Assembly (NCBI GenBank): GCA_905233965.1
Contig: CAJOFG010000098.1
Span: forward strand, 1-8,767
Reading direction: 5' to 3'
Source: an uncultured Selenomonadaceae bacterium
GTDB taxonomy: Bacteria; Bacillota; Negativicutes; Selenomonadales; Selenomonadaceae
Length of the DNA stretch: 8,767 bases
Shown here: positions 1 through 6,022 of the stretch, piece by piece
Numbering within the stretch: position 1 is the first letter of the stretch
Layout of the letters: each line of letters begins with the position of its first letter
Made by a program: the position numbers and the translations under genes
The notes under the pieces: generated by a model
What the model was told of the DNA's origin: nothing
What the model saw: only the letters and a program-made list of their open reading frames with translations
Databases searched by the model: none

Positions 1-407
1 AAATTTTGTACCCGTATACAATCGTCGGGACAATTTTGGCTTTCCTCTCGGCGCGGCATTTGAATATTTTGCAACTCGGCGATGAAGTTGCAAAAGGCTT
101 GGGACTTCGCGTCACGTTGGTGAGAACTTTTTTGACGGCGATTGCGGCACTCTTGGCTGCGTCTGCTGTCTGCGTCGTGGGACTTTTGGGATTCGTCGGG
201 CTGATAATTCCGCACACGGCAAGATTGATAACCGGGTCTGACTACAAAATTTTATTGCCCGGTTCGGCATTTTTGGGCGCGGCTGTCGTCATCTTCAGCG
301 ACACTTTCGCCCGAACGATTTTCGCACCTGCCGAATTACCCGTCGGAATTTTGACGGCTCTGCTCGGCGCACCGTTTTTTTTGTACTTGCTCCGCCGGGA
401 ATTGTAA
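1..407 (+). CDS. FecCD-family ABC transporter permease, 3' end only
   Basis: This is the C-terminal part of a membrane permease that imports iron-siderophore, haem or cobalamin-type substrates with an ATPase and a substrate-binding protein. The frame is open from the window edge (codons begin at base 3), so the true start lies outside; the TTG at 6 is not a start. About 134 residues are visible of a family usually near 330. Recognisable pieces, in order, are a PYTIVG segment, the cytoplasmic LGDEVAKGLG loop that in BtuC/FecCD proteins contacts the ATPase, a long hydrophobic helix, GFVGLIIPHTARL, and the closing APAELPVGILTALLGAPFFLYLLRR, which is typical of the family's end. Several hydrophobic segments fit the last membrane helices. 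The ending is intact (TAA at 405-407). The substrate cannot be told from this fragment. No ATPase gene follows, so any partners must lie upstream. Confidence 0.93.
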   Translation, partial: ILYPYTIVGTILAFLSARHLNILQLGDEVAKGLGLRVTLVRTFLTAIAALLAASAVCVVGLLGFVGLIIPHTARLITGSDYKILLPGSAFLGAAVVIFSDTFARTIFAPAELPVGILTALLGAPFFLYLLRREL

Positions 408-575
408 TTTTTGAGGAACGGAAAAAAATTTTTTCCCGGTGACAAAAAGTTTTCGCGGGGAATTTTTTTTGTCCGGCGGAAAAAAATTTTTCGTTTCGGC
501 AGGATTTTTTTTTTAATCGGCAAATAAAATTTGAAGGCATTATTTGTAACAAAAATTTTTCCGGGAGGGATCACT
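408..575. other. AT-rich intergenic region with homopolymer palindromes and a possible terminator
   Basis: No gene is seen here. The stretch holds repeated A-run/T-run palindromes: one at 420-437 (two G, seven A, six T, three C), another at 477-493 (CGG, seven A, five T, CG), then T8 at 463-470 and T10 at 505-514. A fold pairing TTCCC (433-437) with GGGAA (458-462), flanked outside by A7 (422-428) and T8 (463-470), would make a weak, possibly bidirectional intrinsic terminator for the permease gene. The T10 run may serve the same purpose. A promoter for the fumarase-succinate dehydrogenase block should lie between here and 575, but I see no convincing -35/-10 pair. Confidence 0.4.
564..568 (+). 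promoter_or_regulatory. Ribosome binding site that fixes the TTG start of fumarase alpha
   Basis: GGAGG lies seven bases before the TTG at 576. It favours this TTG over the in-frame TTG at 531, which has no such site and would add 15 unconserved residues. Confidence 0.8.
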
Positions 576-1418
576 TTGAGAGAGTTGGACGTAAAAGTTA
601 TTACAGAAAACGTCGCAGAAATGTGCAAAGAAGCGGCGTACTATTTGCCTGACGACGTTTATCGCGGTTTGAAACGCGGTCGCGAAACGGAGAAATCCGA
701 AGTCGGCAAAATCGTTCTCGACCAAATCATCAAAAATGCCGAAATCGCGAAAGCGGAAGATCGCCCCTATTGCCAAGATACCGGCATGACGATCGTATTT
801 TTGAAGGTCGGGCAGGATTTGCACATTACCGGCGGAGATTTGACGGAGGCCGTCAACGCCGGAATCGCAAAAGGTTACACCGAAGGCTATCTTCGCAAAT
901 CCGTCGTCGGTGAACCGCTTTTCAACCGCGTGAACACGCAGAACAACACGCCGGGCGTTATCTACACCGAAATAGTTCCGGGTGACAAAATTGACATCAC
1001 AATCGCGCCGAAAGGGTTCGGTTCGGAAAACAAATCCGGAATTAAAATGCTCGTTCCTGCGGACGGTGTAAAGGGCGTGAAAAAGGCCGTAATGGAAATT
1101 ATTTTGCACGCAAGCATGAATCCTTGTCCGCCCATGGTCGTCGGCGTAGGTATCGGCGGCACGATGGACAGAGCGGCTCTTTTGTCCAAGAAAGCTTTGA
1201 CTCGTTCGATTGACGAAAGAAACCCCATGCCGGAGTACGCGAAACTTGAGGAAGAGCTCCTCGAAATGATTAACTCCACCGGCATCGGTCCGCAACTCGG
1301 CGGAACAACTTCCGCGCTTGCCGTCAACGTCGAATGGGGACCCACTCACATTGCCGGCTTGCCCGTCGCCGTGACTATTTGCTGTCATGCAATGCGCCAC
1401 GCTCACAGAGTTTTGTAA
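576..1418 (+). CDS. Class I fumarate hydratase, alpha subunit (N-terminal catalytic domain)
   Basis: This is the 280-residue iron-sulfur subunit of the two-subunit, oxygen-sensitive fumarase, which reversibly hydrates fumarate to malate in the cytoplasm. The TTG start has GGAGG seven bases upstream. The family needs three cysteines to hold a [4Fe-4S] cluster. Here they are Cys66 in PYCQDTGMT, Cys184 in NPCPPMVVG and Cys269/270 in ICCHAMRHAHR; the spacing broadly matches E. coli FumA Cys105, Cys224 and Cys318 (recalled). The GFGSENKSG motif and GVGIGGTMD are also present. Length is normal for a split alpha subunit. The beta subunit follows after 20 bases, and sdhCAB comes next, which favours fumarase over the related L-tartrate dehydratase (TtdA). 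The solvent-exposed cluster type suggests an anaerobe. Confidence 0.93.
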   Translation: MRELDVKVITENVAEMCKEAAYYLPDDVYRGLKRGRETEKSEVGKIVLDQIIKNAEIAKAEDRPYCQDTGMTIVFLKVGQDLHITGGDLTEAVNAGIAKGYTEGYLRKSVVGEPLFNRVNTQNNTPGVIYTEIVPGDKIDITIAPKGFGSENKSGIKMLVPADGVKGVKKAVMEIILHASMNPCPPMVVGVGIGGTMDRAALLSKKALTRSIDERNPMPEYAKLEEELLEMINSTGIGPQLGGTTSALAVNVEWGPTHIAGLPVAVTICCHAMRHAHRVL

Positions 1419-1438
1419 TCGAACGGAGGGAAAAATAA

Positions 1439-2011
1439 ATGGCTGAAAGTATCAGAATTACAACGCCGTTCACCGAAGAAATGTCACGCAAATTGAAAGC
1501 CGGCGACAGCGTTCTCATCACCGGAACGATTATCAGTGCGCGCGATGCGGCACACAAAGCAATGACTGAAGCATTGGCACGCGGAGAAAAATTGCCGGTC
1601 GATTGGAAAGATCAAATCGTTTACTATCTCGGACCCACGCCGGCGAAACCCGGAGATCCCATCGGTTCATGCGGTCCGACAACTTCCGGAAGAATGGACG
1701 CTTATACCCCGACAATGTTGGATCAGGGCATTAAAGGCATGGTCGGCAAAGGTTCGCGCACTCCGGAAGTCGTTGAGGCCATGAAGAAAAACGGCGCAAC
1801 TTATTTCGCGGCAGTCGGCGGCGCGGCGGCTTTAATCGCCAAGTCCGTCAAAAGTTACAAAGTGCTTGCCTATCCGGAACTCGGACCGGAAGCGGTTGCC
1901 GCTCTCGAAGTCGTGGACTTCCCGGCAATAGTCGTAATAGATTGCGAAGGAAATAATTTTTACGAGATCGGGCAAAAACCTTTCCGCAATTTTGACATGA
2001 GTCAAATTTAG
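1439..2011 (+). CDS. Class I fumarate hydratase, beta subunit (C-terminal domain)
   Basis: This 190-residue protein is the partner of the preceding gene and completes the fumarase active site. The ATG follows GGAGGG (1425-1430) by eight bases. Family features are visible in order: GDSVLITGTIISARDAAHK (residues 22-40), YYLGPTPAKPGDPIGSCGP (62-80), TTSGRMDAYTP (81-91), the MVGKG loop (101-105), and a C-terminal segment with VVDFPAIVVIDCEGN (158-172). Length is normal for a stand-alone beta subunit. In single-chain fumarases such as E. coli FumA these two subunits are fused; here they are separate with a 20-base gap, so they should be co-translated. L-tartrate dehydratase beta (TtdB) is the main alternative and is less likely given the sdh neighbours. 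Confidence 0.93.
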   Translation: MAESIRITTPFTEEMSRKLKAGDSVLITGTIISARDAAHKAMTEALARGEKLPVDWKDQIVYYLGPTPAKPGDPIGSCGPTTSGRMDAYTPTMLDQGIKGMVGKGSRTPEVVEAMKKNGATYFAAVGGAAALIAKSVKSYKVLAYPELGPEAVAALEVVDFPAIVVIDCEGNNFYEIGQKPFRNFDMSQI

Positions 2012-2045
2012 GAGAGAATTTTTACACCGAATCAAGGAGGTCAAA

Positions 2046-2669
2046 ATGTTTCATACAACTTTTTACTTAAGGCGTCTGCATTCGCTGTGCGGACTTCTCG
2101 TCTTGGGTATTGTGCTGTTCGAGCATATTTTTACAAACTCAATGGCGATTTTCGGTCCGGCGGCACTGAACGGCGCGTTGGAAATGATGGAATTGATTCC
2201 GAAACCGATTTTCTTGGGTCTTGAAGTTTGCGGTATTGCAATTCCTCTTCTCTTTCACGGCATTTACGGAATTTACATCGCACTGCAGGCGAACAACAAC
2301 CCGCAACGCTTCAAATACATCCGCAACTGGAATTTCACCCTGCAACGCTGGACGGCTTGGTTCCTCGTCGTGTTCCTCGTTTGGCACGTCGGCTATCTCC
2401 GTCTTTATGTAAAGGGCGTAACGGGTACTCCCATTTCTTTTGAACTTCTCCAAAACTTTTTCCAAAATCCCGTCGTCGTCTTTCTGTACGTTATCGGAAT
2501 GTGGGCGGCAATTTTCCATTTCTGCAACGGTATCACAACCTTCTGCATGACTTGGGGAATTACGAAAGGTCCGCGCTCCCAAAATGTTATCGGCATTATC
2601 AGCATGGGTCTTTGTGCGGCACTTTGCCTTGTAACTCTCGTGTTCATGGCAAGTTACTTCATGTATTGA
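2046..2669 (+). CDS. sdhC: Succinate dehydrogenase/fumarate reductase cytochrome b subunit
   Basis: This 207-residue, five-helix membrane anchor of a Bacillus-type complex carries two haem b groups and passes electrons between the iron-sulfur subunit and (mena)quinone. The ATG has AAGGAGG (2034-2040) five bases upstream. Family signatures are YLRRLHSL near the N-terminus, RNWNFTLQR (93-101), WHVGYL (113-118), IFHFCNG (156-162) and TWGITKGPRSQ (169-179). His27, His71, His114 and His158 match the positions recalled as haem ligands in B. subtilis SdhC (His28, 70, 113, 155), so di-haem binding looks intact. B. subtilis SdhC has about 202 residues. The gene starts 34 bases after fumarase beta and is followed 18 bases later by sdhA. 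Whether the complex runs as succinate oxidase or fumarate reductase cannot be decided here. Confidence 0.94.
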   Translation: MFHTTFYLRRLHSLCGLLVLGIVLFEHIFTNSMAIFGPAALNGALEMMELIPKPIFLGLEVCGIAIPLLFHGIYGIYIALQANNNPQRFKYIRNWNFTLQRWTAWFLVVFLVWHVGYLRLYVKGVTGTPISFELLQNFFQNPVVVFLYVIGMWAAIFHFCNGITTFCMTWGITKGPRSQNVIGIISMGLCAALCLVTLVFMASYFMY

Positions 2670-2687
2670 CGGGGGTGAATCGGGATT

Positions 2688-4499
2688 ATGGCAAAAGATA
2701 TGAGTAAGAAAAAAATTGCAATCGTGGGCGGCGGTATTTCCGGACTGCTCGCAACCATAAAAGTTTGTGAGGCCGGCGGCGAAGTCGATCTGTTTTCATA
2801 CTGCCCGGTTAAACGTTCGCACTCTCTTTGCGCTCAGGGCGGCATTAACGCCTGCATGGATACGAAAGGCGAACATGACAGCATTTACGAACATTTTGAC
2901 GACACGGTTTACGGCGGCGACTTCCTCGCTGACCAAATCGCGGTTAAAGGAATGGTTGAGGCCGCTCCGAAACTGATTAAAATGTTTGACAGAATGGGCG
3001 TTCCTTTCACCCGCACTTCAGAAGGCGTTCTCGACCTTCGCAACTTCGGCGGACAGAAACATAAACGTACCTGCTTTGCCGGCTCGACTACCGGTCAGCA
3101 AATTTTGTACGCACTCGACGAACAAGTCAGACGTTGGGAAACCAAAGGCGCGGTTACAAAATATGAGTTCTGGGAATTTATCCGGATTATCAAAAACAAG
3201 GAAGGCGTTTGTCGCGGACTCGTGGCGCAGAACATGAACACGATGGAAATTCGTTCCTTCCGCGCAGATACCGTTATCCTTGCTACCGGCGGTCCCGGAC
3301 AGGTTTTCGGACGTTGCACCGCATCGACAATTTGCAACGGCTCGGCAGTTTCCGCCGTTTATCAGCAGGGCGCGGAAATCGCCAATCCGGAATTTATTCA
3401 AATTCACCCGACTGCAATTCCCGGCTCGGACAAAAACCGGCTCATGTCGGAAGCGTGTCGCGGCGAAGGCGGACGCGTCTGGGTTTACAAAGACGGTCAG
3501 CCCTGGTACTTCCTCGAAGAAATGTATCCGGCTTACGGCAACCTCGTTCCGCGTGACGTTGCAAGCCGTGCCATTTACAAAGTTTGCGTTCACATGGGCT
3601 TGGGAATCAACGGAGAGAACAGAGTTTACCTCGACCTTTCCCACATCGACAGCGGCTATCTCGAAAGAAAACTCGGCGGTATTCTGGAAATGTATTCGGA
3701 ATTTGTCGGACAAGACCCGCGCAAAGTACCTATGGAAATTTTCCCGTCCGTTCACTACTCGATGGGCGGTATCTGGGTTGACAGAAAACACAATACGAAC
3801 ATTCCGGGCTTGATGGCATCCGGCGAATGTGACTATCAATATCACGGCGCAAACCGTCTCGGTGCAAACTCTTTGCTCAGCGCGGCTTATTCCGGCACGG
3901 TTTCCGGTCCGGAGGCGATGAGATGGGCGAAGGAAGGCAACAGAGGTTCCGAACTCACCGATGAAGAATTGGAAGCCGCCCGCCGCGAAGTCCAAAACGA
4001 ATACGATAAAATTTTGACGATGAACGGCTCGGAAAACGCTCACAAACTTCATCACGAAATGGGCGACCTCATGTACAAATACGTTGCAATCGAACGCGAT
4101 AACAACGGTTTGGACACTTGCCTTGTCGAACTCAAAAAACTTCTCAAACGCTGGGACGACATCGGAATTACCGACCACTCGAATACCGCGAATCAGGAGG
4201 CAATGTTCGTTCGCCAACTCCGCAACATGATTCTTTACGCAATGGCAATCACCAAAGGCGCAAGAATGAGAGATGAATCACGCGGCGCACACGCGAAAAT
4301 CGTTCTCGAAAACGGCAAGCAGAAACATGACGAAGACGGCGAACTCGTTTTCATGGGACGCGACGACGAAAGATTTATGAAAGTCACAATCGTCAACTAC
4401 GACGAAAAAACCGAAGACCCGATCGTTACTTACCGCGACTTCGATCACTCCCTCATCAAACCGCGTGCCCGTAACTATGCCGTTGCGAAGAAAGAATAA
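2688..4499 (+). CDS. sdhA: Succinate dehydrogenase/fumarate reductase flavoprotein subunit
   Basis: This 603-residue catalytic subunit interconverts succinate and fumarate at a covalently bound FAD on the cytoplasmic face of the membrane complex. The N-terminal dinucleotide-binding motif is IAIVGGGISGL (residues 10-20). His45 in RSHSLCAQGGINA is the expected flavin-attachment histidine. The active site region has HPTAIPG (240-246), GEGGR (259-263), PRDVASR (288-294, where Arg289 or Arg294 would be the catalytic arginine), SVHYSMGGIWVD (354-365) and NRLGANSLLSA (389-399). Length is close to B. subtilis SdhA (about 586). The start follows a GGGGGTG stretch (2671-2677) by ten bases, a weaker site than its neighbours have; an ATG at 2700 is possible but worse placed. 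It belongs to the sdhCAB operon order typical of Bacillota. Confidence 0.95.
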   Translation: MAKDMSKKKIAIVGGGISGLLATIKVCEAGGEVDLFSYCPVKRSHSLCAQGGINACMDTKGEHDSIYEHFDDTVYGGDFLADQIAVKGMVEAAPKLIKMFDRMGVPFTRTSEGVLDLRNFGGQKHKRTCFAGSTTGQQILYALDEQVRRWETKGAVTKYEFWEFIRIIKNKEGVCRGLVAQNMNTMEIRSFRADTVILATGGPGQVFGRCTASTICNGSAVSAVYQQGAEIANPEFIQIHPTAIPGSDKNRLMSEACRGEGGRVWVYKDGQPWYFLEEMYPAYGNLVPRDVASRAIYKVCVHMGLGINGENRVYLDLSHIDSGYLERKLGGILEMYSEFVGQDPRKVPMEIFPSVHYSMGGIWVDRKHNTNIPGLMASGECDYQYHGANRLGANSLLSAAYSGTVSGPEAMRWAKEGNRGSELTDEELEAARREVQNEYDKILTMNGSENAHKLHHEMGDLMYKYVAIERDNNGLDTCLVELKKLLKRWDDIGITDHSNTANQEAMFVRQLRNMILYAMAITKGARMRDESRGAHAKIVLENGKQKHDEDGELVFMGRDDERFMKVTIVNYDEKTEDPIVTYRDFDHSLIKPRARNYAVAKKE

Positions 4500-4526
4500 A
4501 TTTGTTAAAAACCGGAGGTTTTTATT

Positions 4527-5252
4527 ATGGCTGAAAAAAAAGTCAGATTTATCATAGAGCGGCAGGACGGACCGAACGAGAAACCCTACAATCAGGAGTT
4601 TGACGTTGACTATCGTCCGGGACTGAACGTGGTCGCCGCCTTGATGGAAATTCAAAAAAATCCCGTCACCGTTGACGGAAAAAAAGTTGCGCCCGTCACT
4701 TGGGAATGTAACTGCCTGGAAAAAGTTTGCGGCGCGTGCATGATGGTTATCAACGGTGTTGCACGTCAGGCTTGCTGTGCGCTCGTAGATGAAATTCAGC
4801 AACCGATTCATCTGCAACCGGCAAGAACTTTCCCCGTCATTCGCGACTTGCTCATCGATCGTTCCGTAATGTTTGAAAGTTTGAAAAAAATCATGGGCTG
4901 GATCGAACTCGACGGTTCTTGGGAAGTCAAAGATGCGCCGATTCAAAATCCGTACACCGCGCAGACGGCTTACGAAATTTCTCACTGCATGACTTGCGGC
5001 TGTTGCCCTCAATCCGACTTTATCGGACCTGCGCCGACCGTTCAAGCTTACCTGTTCAATCTTCACCCGCTCGGGAAATTCGACGCGCCGAAACGTCTTA
5101 ACGCGCTCATGGAAAAAGGCGGAATTACCAGTTGCGGAAACAGTCAGAACTGCGTTGAAGTTTGTCCGAAGTCAATCAAGCTGACGACTTACCTTGCACA
5201 ACTGAATCGCGACGTAAACAAACAGGCACTCAGAAATATTTTCAACAAGTGA
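4527..5252 (+). CDS. sdhB: Succinate dehydrogenase/fumarate reductase iron-sulfur subunit, with compressed second cluster motif
   Basis: This 241-residue electron-transfer subunit links the flavoprotein to the cytochrome b. GGAGG (4514-4518) precedes the ATG by eight bases. The [2Fe-2S] motif is complete: Cys63, Cys68, Cys71 and Cys83, in CNCLEKVCGAC and RQACC. The last motif, CGNSQNCVEVCPKS (Cys203, 209, 213), is also complete. The middle motif is odd. It should read CxxCxxCxxxCP, but here it is CMTCGCCPQSDFIG (Cys154, 157, 159, 160), about eight or nine residues shorter than in B. subtilis or E. coli SdhB, so one ligand of the [3Fe-4S]/[4Fe-4S] pair appears to be missing. The frame is unbroken and the rest is normal, so the function call is firm. 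Whether this copy assembles all three clusters is doubtful. B. subtilis SdhB has about 253 residues. Confidence 0.93.
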   Translation: MAEKKVRFIIERQDGPNEKPYNQEFDVDYRPGLNVVAALMEIQKNPVTVDGKKVAPVTWECNCLEKVCGACMMVINGVARQACCALVDEIQQPIHLQPARTFPVIRDLLIDRSVMFESLKKIMGWIELDGSWEVKDAPIQNPYTAQTAYEISHCMTCGCCPQSDFIGPAPTVQAYLFNLHPLGKFDAPKRLNALMEKGGITSCGNSQNCVEVCPKSIKLTTYLAQLNRDVNKQALRNIFNK

Positions 5253-5285
5253 GATTTAATTATCTCGCCCGAACAAAAAAATCTT

Positions 5286-5301
5286 CGGTTCACCTGAACC
5301 G
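5286..5301. other. Small perfect inverted repeat after sdhB
   Basis: CGGTTC and GAACCG flank a four-base loop (ACCT). The repeat lies 34 bases after the sdhB stop and just ahead of the terminator hairpin. It could stabilise the 3' end of the sdh messenger. No protein-binding role can be shown. Confidence 0.35.
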
Positions 5302-5308
5302 GTAAAGT

Positions 5309-5348
5309 AAAAGCAGACAATTCAAAAGAGAGTTGTCTGCTTTTTTTT
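5309..5348 (+). terminator. Intrinsic terminator of the fumarase-sdhCAB operon
   Basis: AAAAGCAGACAA (5309-5320) pairs perfectly with TTGTCTGCTTTT (5333-5344) around a 12-base loop, and a run of eight T (5341-5348) overlaps and follows the stem. It lies 56 bases after the sdhB stop and is the clearest terminator in the window. Confidence 0.88.
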
Positions 5349-5373
5349 GTAATAAATGTAGGGAGTGGAAAAA

Positions 5374-5645
5374 ATGAGCAGTAAAAAAGGTATGAGTCAC
5401 AGAAATTGGACAAAAACCGAAAAATTGAATTATTTCAAAGCTGCCGACAATTAAACGGTTGGATTAAGCGGGAATTGTATTTGGATTTCGACTCAGCCGA
5501 TGCTGATGACGTTCCGAAACTGATTGACGACTACGTCCGCTGTTTCAAGTCCCAACGTCTTGACTGTTCCTTAAACTGTAAAACCCCAACTCTTTATAAA
5601 AAAGAAATGGGGTTCCGGTATTTTTTACTGTATACTTTTCCTTGA
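5374..5645 (+). pseudogene. Small unrecognised protein gene, apparently frameshifted at a six-A run
   Basis: An ATG at 5374 follows a good ribosome binding site (GGGAGTGG, 5361-5368) but opens only 26 codons, ending with TAA at 5452-5454. A -1 shift (equal to one extra A) in the A run at 5383-5388 moves into the frame that stays open to TGA at 5643-5645, giving about 90 residues that begin MSSKKRYESQKLDKNRKIEL. The middle part, with KLIDDYVRCF, is mixed charged and hydrophobic and looks protein-like. No family is recognised, and no signal peptide or membrane helix is seen. The last 20 or so codons run across a terminator-like hairpin, so the original stop may have been earlier. It is either a decayed gene, a sequencing error, or a site of slippage. 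The operon terminator ends only 12 bases before its binding site, leaving no room for a separate promoter in between. Confidence 0.4.
5582..5626 (+). terminator. Candidate terminator after the small ORF
   Basis: AACCCCA (5582-5588) pairs with TGGGGTT (5608-5614) around an A-rich 19-base loop, and six T occur at 5621-5626. The gap between stem and T run weakens the call. It lies inside the 3' end of the frame that continues to 5645. Confidence 0.45.
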
Positions 5646-5704
5646 CAAGTTCTCCGAAGCGGGAAATTTTTTTTGCGCAAAAATCGATTATGCGCCAATT
5701 ATGT

Positions 5705-5719
5705 CAAGCTTTGAGCTTG
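5705..5719 (-). terminator. Weak hairpin directly after zapA
   Basis: CAAGCT and AGCTTG flank a three-base loop immediately after the zapA stop codon. On the zapA strand no T run follows (ACATAATT), so this is at best a weak or factor-assisted terminator, or an RNA end-protecting hairpin. A second inverted repeat (GCGCA at 5675-5679, TGCGC at 5691-5695) lies just beyond it, and also has no T run after it in the - strand direction. Confidence 0.3.
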
Positions 5720-5986
5720 TTATTTTCCTTCGTCGAGCAGTGCCAAAAGCTCATCGTAGTCTTTTTTAAGTTGCATATAATCTTCCGCGATTTTGAGAGC
5801 GGCAAGAACCGCAATTCTTCCGCCTGAAAAAGTTCGCGTGCTTTGCGAAATTGATTTCATGGTCGAATCAACCATTTGCACCAGCCGCGCCAACCCGTCC
5901 GGATCGTCCGTCTTAAGCCGGTAAATTTCGCCGTAAATTTCCACCTCGACTCTTTGAGCAGCAACACCTTTTCTTTCTTCAGCCAA
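5720..5986 (-). CDS. zapA: Cell division protein ZapA
   Basis: This small cytoplasmic protein of 88 residues binds FtsZ and bundles Z-ring filaments in the family. The start is TTG (5986-5984), supported by GGAGGTG (6000-5994) seven bases upstream. The N-terminal half has the family pattern VEVEIYGEIYRLKTDDP (residues 13-29), followed by a LARLVQMVDSTMKSI helix (32-46). GRIAVLAALKIAEDYMQLKKDYDELLALL (56-84) then forms the expected long C-terminal helix/coiled coil. Length is typical. It starts 36 bases after the pheT stop on the same strand, so it is probably the last gene of a pheS-pheT-zapA operon, an order known in Bacillota. Confidence 0.92.
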   Translation of the reverse strand: MAEERKGVAAQRVEVEIYGEIYRLKTDDPDGLARLVQMVDSTMKSISQSTRTFSGGRIAVLAALKIAEDYMQLKKDYDELLALLDEGK

Positions 5987-5993
5987 AATTTTT

Positions 5994-6000
5994 CACCTCC
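5994..6000 (-). promoter_or_regulatory. Ribosome binding site that fixes the TTG start of zapA
   Basis: On the - strand this reads GGAGGTG, seven bases before the TTG. It sits in the 36-base gap after pheT and supports translation of zapA from its own site. Confidence 0.8.
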
Positions 6001-6022
6001 GGAAGATTTCAAATTCCAAAAA

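Noticed and set aside
540..1406. Open frame of 288 codons on the - strand opposite fumarase alpha
   Set aside because: The composition is typical of an antisense shadow (rich in F, R, V, N), and the + strand gene carries all family motifs.
3018..4217. Long 399-codon open frame on the - strand opposite sdhA
   Set aside because: It is a shadow of sdhA codon usage: no ribosome binding site, no recognisable domain, and sdhA itself is certain.
4278..5066. Open frame of 262 codons on the - strand across the end of sdhA and sdhB
   Set aside because: It crosses two well-supported genes on the other strand and has no protein signature.
5642..5707. TTGACA boxes on both strands (5642-5647 on +, 5702-5707 on -)
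   Set aside because: Neither has a TATAAT-like box at 16-18 bases, and no gene start lies suitably downstream, so they are not called promoters.
5253..5719. Possible CRISPR array, tRNA or insertion sequence in the convergent gap
   Set aside because: There are no direct repeats with spacers, no cloverleaf-like sequence, and no transposase motifs or terminal inverted repeats; only hairpins and the small ORF.
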